48,540 nt of DNA from an uncultured Verrucomicrobiales bacterium (GTDB lineage Bacteria; Verrucomicrobiota; Verrucomicrobiia; Verrucomicrobiales; Akkermansiaceae), in assembly GCA_937901085.1 (NCBI GenBank), contig CALCHQ010000132.1:1-48540 (forward strand). Direction: 5' to 3'. Positions 1-8,104 of this stretch are shown here, piece after piece. The notes under the pieces were generated by a model. The model was not told the origin of the DNA. It saw only the letters and a program-made list of their open reading frames with translations, and ran no database searches. Every line of letters starts with the position of its first letter. Positions within the stretch are counted from its first letter, which is position 1. The translations under genes and the position numbers were made by a program.

Positions 1-157
1 CAAAATGGGTTTGACACTGCCTATTCGGTAAAAAAACAAAACAGACCTTGATCCACAAAAGGCAGAAGCAAAACTTATTGCCAGAAAAATAAGAGAAATT
101 GTTGGCTTGAAAATAAAAACAGATGGCGAAGAAAATGCAAAAGCGCTTTCCGAGCTT
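1..157. other. AT-rich edge segment of unknown origin
   Basis: This stretch is much richer in A and T than everything to its right up to 16.8 kb. On the plus strand, frame 2 is open from base 32 and reads as a plausible helical, charged peptide (for example KAEAKLIARKIREIVGLKIK), after a TAA at 29-31. Joining it to frame 1 upstream would need a frameshift in the A-run at 30-36. It does not resemble the BatD protein encoded on the other strand. I do not recognise it. It may be foreign sequence or an assembly artefact. Confidence 0.4.
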
Positions 158-280
158 CTTTTCGGCGTGCAGGCGGTGCTGAGCGGGTGGTTTGAGCGGT
201 GGGGCGCCCCCTCTTGGCTCCATGGCTTGCTGGTGGAGGGCGCATGGCGCGCCCTTGCCTGGGTGGTGGCGGTGATGCTG
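158..280 (+). pseudogene. FeoB-like membrane-domain fragment (41 codons)
   Basis: Plus-strand frame 2 reads LFGVQAVLSGWFERWGAPSW followed by a segment ending RALAWVVAVML. That pattern (Trp-Leu-x-Gly-Leu-Leu-Val, then Leu-Ala-Trp-Val-Val-x-Val-Met-Leu) matches, from memory, the conserved stretch just before PPMAIFFP in FeoB ferrous-iron permeases of the Firmicute type. It stops matching at base 280, exactly where the opposite strand becomes recognisable BatD. It differs from the full FeoB at 21534-24269. It is a fragment joined antisense to batD, so either a recombination scar or a chimeric contig end. Confidence 0.45.
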
Positions 281-1116
281 TACTCACCTACCATGTCGGC
301 AAAGTTGGCGGGCGCACCGGGGGGCAGGGGCAGCGCGCCGATGGTGTGGATGGGGAGTTCGGCTTCGTCGCGCATGACGGTGAAGAAACCCTGCCGCTGT
401 TCCAGGATGATTTTGCCTGCAACATCGGAGTTGCCCTCCCGGAAGGGGGTGAGCGTGCCGGTGAAATCCACCGTGCGCCAGTTCTGCCCCTTGGCGTAGG
501 CGGTGGTTGTTCCCATGGCCTGGTTATGCACCATGGCCAGGACCCCCTGCAGAGTGTTCTGGAAATTGCCCACCTTGACATTGACCGCATTGAGCTGCGG
601 TGCGCCTACGGTATCAATGCCACCGGGCAGCATCAGCTTGATGGCGGTTCGGACAGGTTGGTGAACGTAGCCATCCTGAATATCGGTGTACCAGAGGACA
701 CCGAAGTTGACCGGGGATTTCACCCAGCGGATAGCGCTCTGGGACATGACCGGCAGCGGCGGCACGGCCACCTTGACGCTGCGCCCGGAATTGTATTTGA
801 GTTCCAGTTCCTTGATTTGTACCTTTCCGGGGGCGTCGGGGGTGATGAGCAGGGGGTAGATTTCCATGGCCGCGCGGTTGGCATCCATGGGGTTTGCTCC
901 GGCGTAGTGCTGCATCAATTCCAGGGATGCATTCTCCACCGTCGGGCGGCGGGGGATGCTGAATAAATCCTCGCCGATTTCTGTATCAACCAGATAAAGG
1001 GCAACTTTTTCTCCCGGTACGGCTACATTCACCGACCAGACGGGCACAGGTTCTGCCTGCAACAGCGGGCAGAGGATGCAGAAAAGGGTGCTGAGATAGG
1101 CAATGATGTTCTTCAT
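259..1116 (-). CDS. batD: BatD-like protein, N-terminal part only
   Basis: The start codon at 1116 opens a typical signal peptide (KNIIAYLSTLFCILCPLLQA) and then about 260 residues of an exported beta-rich domain. The end of the recognisable part carries the BatD hallmark order: a TVDFTGTLTPFREGNSDVAG stretch, a Gly-Phe-Phe-Thr-Val segment, and LPLPPGAPANFADMVGEYSI. BatD proteins are normally 500-600 residues, with further Ig-like domains, a membrane segment and a cytosolic tail. Here the likeness ends near base 258, although the frame stays open to the window edge, so the C-terminal half is missing. It lies 21 bases behind the batB/C gene and is the last gene of the Bat operon. BatD is thought to be the periplasmic partner of the membrane VWA proteins BatA and BatB. 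Confidence 0.65.
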
Positions 1117-1137
1117 GAAGGGAAAGGGAATCGGGGG

Positions 1138-3042
1138 TTAGTAATCTTTATCGGGCGGACGCACCTGGATATCGGCGTGCGGAATGGGAGAGCCTTGTTC
1201 CTCATCCAGATGGCTGCGGAGAACGGAAGCTGCATACTGGCGGGCTTTCTCCTCGTCGCTGGGCTGTTGCTCCTGCTGTTCCGGGCGGGGGGCTGTCTGC
1301 TGCTCCTTGTCCGGCTCATTCTGCTGCTGAGGCGCGTTGCGGGGCTGCTCTTTGTCCTGCTGCTCTTCCTTGTCCTTATTGCCCTGCTGCTGGTCTTCGT
1401 TCTGCTTCTGCTGGTCGTCCTGGGGCGTCTGTTGGTCTTCGTTCTGCTTCTGCTGGTCGTCCTTGTCCTGTTTGTCCGCCTCTTGCTGCTGCTGATCGTC
1501 CTGGGGCTGGTCAGCATCCTGCTGCTGGTTATCCTGCTGTTGCTGCTGGTTATCCTGTTGTTGCTGCTGGTTTTGCTGTTGCTGTTTCAGGCGTTCGATT
1601 TCTTCCTCCAGCTTCTTGATGAGGGCTTCGATGCCCGATATGTTCTTTCGGGCCTGTGCCAGCGAGGGTTGCAGTTTGAGGGCATCGTGGTAGGAGACAA
1701 TATCCTGCCGCAGCGCGTCGACTATCTTCTGCAAGGCATCGGGGCTAACCTGGGAGCGGGGCGCTTCTTCCTCTGCATCTCCTGCTACGGCGGCTTCTCC
1801 GTAGAGCAGGCGCAGTTCGTCAAAGGTGCGGGAGGCATTCACCTGTCCCAGCTGATAATGTGCGGCGGCCTGGAGGGCTTTGTCCTCGTCGAGCAGGGCG
1901 CGGGAAAAGGCTTCCTTGGCTTCGCCATATTCCTGGGCCTGCATGTGGGTGAGTCCCTGGCGGTAGGCACGGGCTGATTCGGCCTGCGGTGCTGCCTGCA
2001 GCGGCTGGCTCATGAGGGCGAGGAGCAGGAGGACTGCTCCAGCCCGGTGCTGTTTCCATTCGGTGCTGCAGAGCAGCGCCAGCGCCAGCAGGAGTGCGGC
2101 GGCCATGGCAAAGGGGGCAAAGAGGTCGTTGGGTATCTTGTTGATGGAGAATGTTTCTTCGTGTGTGTCTATTTTCCGCACCGCCGCCTGGGTGAAGGCG
2201 GTGAGGTCGGCGTTGCTCCCCATCACAAAATAATCGCCTCCGGTAGCTTCGGCAAAGCGGCGCAGCGATTCGGTGTTGAGCTTGCTGATGACGTGTTTGC
2301 CGTTGGCATCCTGCCAGAGGCCGTTTTCCCCGCTCGGATCGGGGATGGGGCCACCTGCTGCTGTGCCGATGCCCACCGTGATGACCAGCAGCTTGCTTTC
2401 TCTTGCTTCCTCGGCGATGTCGAGAGAGGAATTGACGGTGTCTTCACCATCGCTCAGGATGACGAGCGCATTGGTGCTGCCTTCGGGTGCGCTGCGCTTG
2501 AAGTCCTGCATGGCTTTGCGGAGTACAAGCCCGAAGTTGGTACCTCCGGCTCCGGCCCAGTTGCGGTTCACTTGTTCCAGCGCATCGCGCAGGGCTGTAT
2601 GGTCGTAGGTGAGCGGGACGACGAGGTCAGCCTCGCCGGAGAAGATGATGAGGCCTATTTTGTCGCCGGGCAGGGCATCGATGAGTTCGTAGGCCGCAGC
2701 GCGCGCTTCGGCAAGGCGGGAGGGCTTCACATCCTCGGTTTCCATGGAGCGCGAGATGTCGAGCGCGATGAGGACATTGCGGCCGGTGGTAGTGGCTCCG
2801 CCTTCGCGGTAGCCGTTGATGGGGCGTGCCAGCGCGGTGATGATGCAGATGAGTGCCAGCAGGGAAAGGATGGCTGGAAGAGCTGTGCGCCAGGCCGGGC
2901 GGCGGTTGACGAGTTCGCGGTGCTGCGCCGAGACGAGCATGCGCCATCCTTGCCCGGTGCTGCGCCACGCCAGTACAACCAGCACGGCCAGAACGGGAAC
3001 GAGCAGCAGGAACCACAGAACTTGCGGGTGGAGGAAACTCAT
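1138..3042 (-). CDS. BatB/BatC-type fusion: VWA domain plus TPR and Gln-rich tail
   Basis: Membrane-anchored von Willebrand factor A protein of 634 residues. Residues 1-75 hold two hydrophobic segments. A VWA domain at about 88-290 has an intact metal-ion adhesion site, DISRS at 95-99, and a later SDGED. Two membrane segments follow at about 305-350, then TPR-like helices (about 354-465) and a coiled coil. Residues ~487-597 are almost pure Gln/Asp/Glu/Lys/Asn. The layout equals BatB fused to the periplasmic TPR protein BatC, which are separate genes in some Bacteroides. A Gln-rich tail after the TPRs is common in this family. The gene is fourth of five co-directional genes behind moxR and lies 9 bases after batA. 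Role in the family: envelope stress or aerotolerance, mechanism not settled. Confidence 0.85.
   Translation of the reverse strand: MSFLHPQVLWFLLLVPVLAVLVVLAWRSTGQGWRMLVSAQHRELVNRRPAWRTALPAILSLLALICIITALARPINGYREGGATTTGRNVLIALDISRSMETEDVKPSRLAEARAAAYELIDALPGDKIGLIIFSGEADLVVPLTYDHTALRDALEQVNRNWAGAGGTNFGLVLRKAMQDFKRSAPEGSTNALVILSDGEDTVNSSLDIAEEARESKLLVITVGIGTAAGGPIPDPSGENGLWQDANGKHVISKLNTESLRRFAEATGGDYFVMGSNADLTAFTQAAVRKIDTHEETFSINKIPNDLFAPFAMAAALLLALALLCSTEWKQHRAGAVLLLLALMSQPLQAAPQAESARAYRQGLTHMQAQEYGEAKEAFSRALLDEDKALQAAAHYQLGQVNASRTFDELRLLYGEAAVAGDAEEEAPRSQVSPDALQKIVDALRQDIVSYHDALKLQPSLAQARKNISGIEALIKKLEEEIERLKQQQQNQQQQQDNQQQQQDNQQQDADQPQDDQQQQEADKQDKDDQQKQNEDQQTPQDDQQKQNEDQQQGNKDKEEQQDKEQPRNAPQQQNEPDKEQQTAPRPEQQEQQPSDEEKARQYAASVLRSHLDEEQGSPIPHADIQVRPPDKDY
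1252..1584 (-). repeat. Gln/Asp-rich low-complexity tract inside the batB/C gene
   Basis: The codons for residues ~487-597 of the BatB/C fusion are dominated by CAG/CAA, GAC/GAT and AAG. It includes near-identical direct repeats of about 27 bases at 1392-1418 and 1434-1460, both encoding a Gln-Lys-Gln-Asn-Glu-Asp-Gln unit. The antisense strand is open and Leu-rich only as a by-product of this composition. Length variation between strains is likely here. Confidence 0.8.
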
Positions 3043-3051
3043 GGTACGAAA

Positions 3052-4116
3052 TCAGGGGGCTGGTCTGGGGCGCGCAAATTGGAGCAGGATGCCCAGGAGC
3101 AGGAAAAGACCGGCCGCGGCCAGCGGCCAGGGGAAGAGTTCATCGAAGCTGATGAGGGTGCGGCGGCGGGCTTCTGTCTTTTCGAGCTTGTCGATGTCTT
3201 CAAAGGCTTTTTTAAGGCGGCCGCCGCTGCTGGCCCGGTAGAACTGACCGCCGGTGATGTCTGCTATCTCCTTGAGTGTCTTTTCGTCGAAGGTATCAAC
3301 ATTGGCCGTGTAGCGGGAGAGTCGTTCATCCTTGCCGATGGCGATGGTGAAAATCTTGATGCCCAGTTCGGCGGCCTGCCGGGCGGCATCGATGGGGGTG
3401 ATGCTGCCGCGGTTGCTCATGCCGTCTGTCACCAGGATGATGACCTTGCTCTTGGTTTCCTTGCGTTCGTTGAGGCGCAGGGCTGCCGAGGCTATCGCGG
3501 TGCCGATGGCGGTGCCGTCCTCTGCAATGTAGCCGGGGCGGCGGTCATCGGCCAGGTAGAACTTGCGGATGATGTAGTTGACGATGCCGTGGTCCAGCGT
3601 GAGCGGGCTGCAGAGTTTGGCCTTGCCGGCAAAGGCCACCAGGCCGATGCGGTCATTGGGGCGGCCGGCGATGAACTCGCTGATGACGTATTTGGCGGCT
3701 GTGAGGCGGTCCATGACTTCGCGGCGCAGTCTGCCGTCGCTGCCCCTGGCGGTGAACATCATGTCCTGGCTGGCCATGGAGCCGGAAAGGTCACAGGCTA
3801 TCATGATGTCGATGCCGCTCACGCTTTCCTCTGTATGCTGGTTTTTCCATTGCGGGCGCGCTAGCGCGATGATGAGCGCTGCCAGCGCCAGTACCATGCA
3901 GATGGGGCCGGTGCGCCCGGCCAGCGTGGCGGGGCGGCGCAGCTGTGCCGCTGCAAAGTGAATGGTGGGGTGTACCAGGCTGGCCGTGGTGCCGGGGCGG
4001 CGGCGCAGGAAGAGGAATGGAAGAAGGGCAGCCAGCGCCCAGAGCCAGCCCGGCTGGGCAAAGGTGAATTCGCGCGTGGCTTCCACGAGCGGTGCAGTGG
4101 CAGCTGCGAGAATCAT
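3052..4116 (-). CDS. batA: BatA-like VWA-domain membrane protein
   Basis: 354 residues. Two N-terminal membrane segments (about 20-37 and 68-88) are followed by the Bat signature ALARPQW. A VWA domain starts near 100 with an intact MIDAS DLSGS (109-113) and a downstream TDGMS, and a C-terminal membrane helix sits at about 330-348 before a short basic tail. The order is that of BatA (N-terminal aerotolerance operon domain, VWA, TM). Its ATG overlaps the stop of the DUF4381-like gene by 4 bases, which implies translational coupling, and batB/C begins 9 bases downstream. It probably forms a membrane complex with BatB and BatD that is remodelled by the MoxR ATPase encoded at the operon head. Confidence 0.88.
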   Translation of the reverse strand: MILAAATAPLVEATREFTFAQPGWLWALAALLPFLFLRRRPGTTASLVHPTIHFAAAQLRRPATLAGRTGPICMVLALAALIIALARPQWKNQHTEESVSGIDIMIACDLSGSMASQDMMFTARGSDGRLRREVMDRLTAAKYVISEFIAGRPNDRIGLVAFAGKAKLCSPLTLDHGIVNYIIRKFYLADDRRPGYIAEDGTAIGTAIASAALRLNERKETKSKVIILVTDGMSNRGSITPIDAARQAAELGIKIFTIAIGKDERLSRYTANVDTFDEKTLKEIADITGGQFYRASSGGRLKKAFEDIDKLEKTEARRRTLISFDELFPWPLAAAGLFLLLGILLQFARPRPAP

Positions 4117-4658
4117 GCGGCACCCTCCTTGCTGTTTTGTTCTTCCTGCTGGGCCCGGTCAATGCGGGCTATGAGGTCGCGGGTGCTTTCCAGCATGGCG
4201 TGGGCACGGACTGCATTGTCTGCGGCTTCACCGGCGTATTTGAATTCAGCCAGTTGCTCCAGCAAATCTCGTGTTTCCAGCTGGCAGCTCAGTGGTACCC
4301 GGCTGAGCGAATCCATGCGCTGTGAGAATTCCTCGTGCGTTTCATACAGCGCCGGGTCCTGTGTCTGTCCGGCCAGGTAGGAGCGCAGAATCAGGGAAAG
4401 ACGCAGAGAGCATTCGCGCAGGGACGGCATCCGGGCTTCCAGTTCCTGAAGCGCAACCTGGGCTTCCAGCAGCGGGCTTGTGCCGGGAGTGGCGGTGCGT
4501 TGGCGGCGGCGGTAGAGCCACCATGCCGCCAGGACGGCGAGCGGGATGAGGATTGCGCAGCCCCATGCCAGGGGAATCCAGAATTCCTGCACCAGGAACT
4601 GGTCTGCAGGAATGTCTTTCTCCAGCGTCGGAATGGCCTGTAAGATGTCGTTACCCAT
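4113..4658 (-). CDS. DUF4381-type membrane protein of the Bat operon
   Basis: 181 residues. The protein has a short periplasmic start (about 1-24), one membrane helix (about 27-47), an RRRQR stop-transfer motif and a cytosolic helical domain with the LRxYLAGQ and DLLEQLAEFKYAG stretches typical of DUF4381 proteins. Such proteins regularly sit between the DUF58 gene and batA in Bat operons and are regarded as adaptors, although no activity is known. It starts 6 bases after the DUF58 gene and overlaps batA by 4 bases, so the three are almost certainly translated together. I assign it by size, topology and place rather than by a strong motif. Confidence 0.7.
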   Translation of the reverse strand: MGNDILQAIPTLEKDIPADQFLVQEFWIPLAWGCAILIPLAVLAAWWLYRRRQRTATPGTSPLLEAQVALQELEARMPSLRECSLRLSLILRSYLAGQTQDPALYETHEEFSQRMDSLSRVPLSCQLETRDLLEQLAEFKYAGEAADNAVRAHAMLESTRDLIARIDRAQQEEQNSKEGAA

Positions 4659-4664
4659 TTCGGT

Positions 4665-5555
4665 TCAATGTGCGAATACGCGGCTGCGGCGGTTGAAAAG
4701 CTTGCGGAGAGCCGGGATGAAGTCCTGCGTGGTGAGCAAATCCAGCGAATCGATGCCCAGCTGGTTGAACACGCGCTGCCATTCTACGCGGTGTGCCTGC
4801 ATGGCACGGGCATGGGTCTGGCGCAGTTGCTTGTCGCTCAGATCTCCTTCGTAGATGGCTCCGCTTTCAGGGTCGCGGAAGCAGATGCGCCCAGCCGGGG
4901 GCAGTTCGATTTCAGCGGGGTCGCCGAGCCTCACCGGTATCAGCTCGTGGCGGAAGTTGAGTTTGCCGATGGCCTGCTTGTCGGGAGCGGCCAGGAAGTC
5001 GCTGATAAGGAAAACCATGGCACTTTTGCGCTGCGTTCGCAGAATTTCGGCTGCAATTTCCTCCACGCTGTCATCTGTTCCTCCGGCAGGAGCGCTCAGG
5101 ATTTCGCGCACGATGCGCTGGCATTGCTTCATGCCTTTGGCCGGAGGCAGGTAGAAATGCGGCTGCCGCCCGATGAGTAGCAGACCGACTTTGTCTCCGT
5201 TGAGAGCGGCGCTGTATGCCAGTACGGCGGCCAGCTGCGCGGCGTATTCCCGCTTGGTGTCGGCAATGCCGGCGCTGGCGTAATCCATGCTGCCGCTCAC
5301 ATCCACCGCCAGCAGCAGCACTTGCTCGCGTTCTTCATGGAATGTCCGTACATAAGGAGTACCGGTGCGGGCTGTCACCTTCCAGTCGATGAAGCGGGGT
5401 TCATCTCCGGCGCGGTATTCGCGGAAATCATCGAAATCAAGCCCCTGACCACGGAAGCCGGAGCGGTACTGCCCGGCAAAGGTGGCGGTGGACATGCGGC
5501 GCGCCTGCAGTTCGATGCGGCGTACCTTTTCCATGATTTCCTGCGTCTTATCCAT
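4665..5555 (-). CDS. DUF58 family protein
   Basis: 296 residues, cytosolic, no signal or membrane segment. It begins with the DUF58 pattern RRIELQARRM, then Gly-Gln-Tyr-Arg-Ser-Gly-Phe-Arg-Gly, then the diagnostic DFREYRAGDEPRFIDWKVTA (about 42-61). A VWA-like fold follows with a MIDAS-type DVSGS (about 89-93). DUF58 genes stand directly behind moxR in nearly all MoxR-Bat operons; the product is presumed to link the AAA+ ATPase to the membrane VWA proteins. The gene begins 6 bases after the moxR stop and ends 6 bases before the DUF4381-like gene. The family call is secure; the biochemical function is unknown. Confidence 0.9.
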   Translation of the reverse strand: MDKTQEIMEKVRRIELQARRMSTATFAGQYRSGFRGQGLDFDDFREYRAGDEPRFIDWKVTARTGTPYVRTFHEEREQVLLLAVDVSGSMDYASAGIADTKREYAAQLAAVLAYSAALNGDKVGLLLIGRQPHFYLPPAKGMKQCQRIVREILSAPAGGTDDSVEEIAAEILRTQRKSAMVFLISDFLAAPDKQAIGKLNFRHELIPVRLGDPAEIELPPAGRICFRDPESGAIYEGDLSDKQLRQTHARAMQAHRVEWQRVFNQLGIDSLDLLTTQDFIPALRKLFNRRSRVFAH

Positions 5556-5561
5556 GCGTGT

Positions 5562-6545
<984 letters not shown>

Positions 6546-6563
6546 GGTCGAGGTTTGCATACA

Positions 6564-6591
6564 AGTGTACCACCTGCGCGCGAAGAAGCAA
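6564..6591 (-). promoter_or_regulatory. Putative promoter of the moxR-bat operon
   Basis: On the minus strand TTGCTT (6586-6591) lies 16 bp from TACACT (6564-6569). Transcription would begin near 6557, leaving a leader of about 12 bases before the ATG at 6545. This supports the shorter MoxR start. Confidence 0.5.
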
Positions 6592-6698
6592 GGTTGTTCA
6601 ATGTCAGTTGACGCAGATGACCCGCAGCCCGTTCAATTTCAATTTTGGATTGAAGTGCAGGAAAGTGCTGTAGCGTACTCAAGAGCGGCTGGAATTTA

Positions 6699-6730
6699 CG
6701 AAAAAGGCGCACCCTTGTGCAGGATGCGCC
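6699..6730 (-). terminator. Rho-independent terminator of the DUF805 gene
   Basis: On the minus strand GGCGCA (6725-6730 side) pairs with TGCGCC (6706-6711 side) and is followed by TTTTT (6701-6705). It lies 30 bases behind the stop of the DUF805 gene. Confidence 0.7.
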
Positions 6731-6759
6731 GGAATGGGTAAATGCTGGTTCAGGATATA

Positions 6760-7152
6760 TCAGGCAGCCGGGGTGGCGGGGCCTTCGCCGTACTGGTTGG
6801 GTTCGCTGCTGGGCTTGCAGCAGTATACCAGCAGGATAATCCAGCCGATGAGGGGCAGAAATGACCAGAAGAAGTTCCACCCGCTGCGGCCGGTGTCATG
6901 CATGCGGCGTACGAAGACTGACAGTCCGGGCAGGAATAAGGCGAGGTCGAGGAGAGTCCCGACGAGTGAGTTCCGGTCGCCATATCCCATAGCGACCTCG
7001 GTGAGTCCTATGATGATGCCGATAATGAGCATGGCAAGCTGCCAGTACCAGTATTCGGAACGGCAGGCGCGTCCGCTGAACTGGACATAACGCTTCAGAC
7101 AGCTGGTGACGGAAGAAACAAGGTTGTATGAAACAATGGGTGTAGTTGTCAT
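6760..7152 (-). CDS. DUF805 family inner-membrane protein
   Basis: 130 residues with about four membrane segments. The DUF805 signature is clear: GRACRSEYW at 27-35, RRMHDTGRSGW at 82-92 and a C-terminal NQYG at 119-122 after the last helix. Function of the family is unknown (E. coli YhaH/YhaI are members). It is a single gene with its own promoter (TTGACA at 7217-7222, 16 bp, TAAAAT at 7195-7200) and terminator. The same motifs, in a different order, occur inside the FeoB protein of this window, which makes this stand-alone copy a useful reference. Confidence 0.85.
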   Translation of the reverse strand: MTTTPIVSYNLVSSVTSCLKRYVQFSGRACRSEYWYWQLAMLIIGIIIGLTEVAMGYGDRNSLVGTLLDLALFLPGLSVFVRRMHDTGRSGWNFFWSFLPLIGWIILLVYCCKPSSEPNQYGEGPATPAA

Positions 7153-7194
7153 ATGGGGGGAGCAGGCGCGGTTATTTCTATGGCTGCAATCCCT

Positions 7195-7222
7195 ATTTTA
7201 TCAGAAAGACAAATCTTGTCAA
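7195..7222 (-). promoter_or_regulatory. Promoter of the DUF805 gene
   Basis: Minus strand TTGACA (7217-7222), 16-bp spacer, TAAAAT (7195-7200). It lies back to back with the promoter of the plus-strand gene at 7287. Confidence 0.65.
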
Positions 7223-7251
7223 TGTTTCATGAAAAATGATGGGTGCAATCC

Positions 7252-7280
7252 TTGCATCAGCAGAGCAAACCTGCTACAAT
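7252..7280 (+). promoter_or_regulatory. Promoter placing the transcription start on the ATG at 7287
   Basis: TTGCAT (7252-7257), 17-bp spacer, TACAAT (7275-7280). The ATG follows only 6 bases after the -10 box, so the predicted mRNA is leaderless. Confidence 0.7.
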
Positions 7281-7286
7281 AGCGCT

Positions 7287-7853
7287 ATGCAGAACATCAT
7301 CAGTATCGGTGAGCCCGTGGTGCAGAAACTCACTCATGAATGGTACGGCAACCCTATTGCGGTGCCAGTGGAATACAGCTTCACTATTGAGGGTGAATAC
7401 TTCGTGTTCCGCGCCGCGCAGGCCGCTCCGGTGCAGATCCACCCCACCGCCCAGCCTGGCGAATTCACTGAGGAACTCTGGATGTACGATACCGCTGAAT
7501 TCTTTGTGGCAGGTGCGGAGGGAAGCCCGTATCTGGAGTTCAATCTCTGCCCGAATGGTGCCTGGTGGGCCTGTGCGTTCAGCGCGCCGCGTGTGCGCGA
7601 TGCCGCCGCCGGGATGCCTCTGGATGTCCGTACCACGGGGGAAGTAACGGAGCAGGGCTGGTTCTGTTCTGCCCGCATCCCTGTGTCGTATCTCCGTAGT
7701 CTGGATATCGACCTGCATTCCTGCCGCCTGGCTGCCACCTGCATTCTGAACAGCCCGGAATACCAGTTCCTGACGACGGCTGATGACCAGAGCGGCGAGC
7801 CTGATTTTCACCGCCCCTGGGGCTGGTCCATGGCCGTTTTGGCCGGGGAATGA
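7287..7853 (+). CDS. CBM9-like fold protein, function unknown
   Basis: 188 residues, no signal peptide and no membrane segment. The frame is open 17 codons further upstream, but the promoter at 7252-7280 puts the start at 7287 (MQNIISIGEP). The middle reads Leu-Trp-Met-Tyr-Asp-Thr-Ala-Glu-Phe-Phe-Val, then Tyr-Leu-Glu-Phe-Asn-Leu-x-Pro-Asn-Gly-Ala-Trp-Trp. This is the pattern of carbohydrate-binding family 9-like (DOMON-related) beta-sandwiches, in which an acidic/aromatic face meets a ligand. Without a signal peptide a role in binding extracellular sugar is doubtful. It stands alone between the DUF805 gene and rpoA. Family call is tentative; the open reading frame itself is well supported. 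Confidence 0.6.
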   Translation: MQNIISIGEPVVQKLTHEWYGNPIAVPVEYSFTIEGEYFVFRAAQAAPVQIHPTAQPGEFTEELWMYDTAEFFVAGAEGSPYLEFNLCPNGAWWACAFSAPRVRDAAAGMPLDVRTTGEVTEQGWFCSARIPVSYLRSLDIDLHSCRLAATCILNSPEYQFLTTADDQSGEPDFHRPWGWSMAVLAGE

Positions 7854-7950
7854 GCTCGCTCCCGCCGCGCAAACCAAGAGAAAAGATGCTTTCCGGGTGT
7901 TTCTGTTTTTGCGGAACAAGCTCCGATATCAGGCGGTTTTGGAACAAAAG

Positions 7951-7979
7951 TTGACATTTTGCAAGAAAAGGCTTGCTAT
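7951..7979 (+). promoter_or_regulatory. Putative rpoA-rplQ promoter
   Basis: Perfect TTGACA (7951-7956), 17-bp spacer, TGCTAT (7974-7979). Transcription from about 7986 gives a leader of roughly 120 bases before rpoA. The -10 match is weak, so the exact box is uncertain. Confidence 0.5.
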
Positions 7980-8040
7980 GTGAGTCTTTTAGCTGTATTC
8001 TTTGGCCCGCGCGGGTTTATTTAAAAATCCGGTCGTTGGT

Positions 8041-8078
8041 CCTCCCTTTCCGTCTGGAAGCTGAGCCCGCAAGGAGGG
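8041..8078 (+). promoter_or_regulatory. Inverted repeat in the rpoA leader containing a Shine-Dalgarno-like arm
   Basis: CCTCCCTT (8041-8048) can pair with AAGGAGGG (8071-8078), 8 bp with a 22-base loop. The second arm is a perfect ribosome-binding sequence but lies 26 bases upstream of the rpoA ATG, and no closer start codon follows it. A leader structure controlling the operon is possible. Confidence 0.45.
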
Positions 8079-8104
8079 AAACCCGGCCACAAAAATACAC
8101 AAAT

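Noticed and set aside
30..37. A AAA AAC slippery heptamer that might drive programmed frameshifting
   Set aside because: Its phase would support a -1 shift from frame 2 into frame 1, the opposite of what is needed to join the two open readings; the region is also a doubtful contig edge.
1252..1584. Leu-rich membrane-protein-like plus-strand frame
   Set aside because: It is the complement of CAG/CAA-rich codons in the Gln-rich tail of the BatB/C protein.
1138..1584. Repeats that might be a CRISPR array
   Set aside because: Repeat units are short, imperfect, in frame and coding, with no spacers of constant length; no array exists anywhere in the window.
2047..3864. 605-codon plus-strand frame across batB/C and batA
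   Set aside because: Crosses two well-supported minus-strand VWA genes and their intergenic gap, with no start signals or domain pattern.
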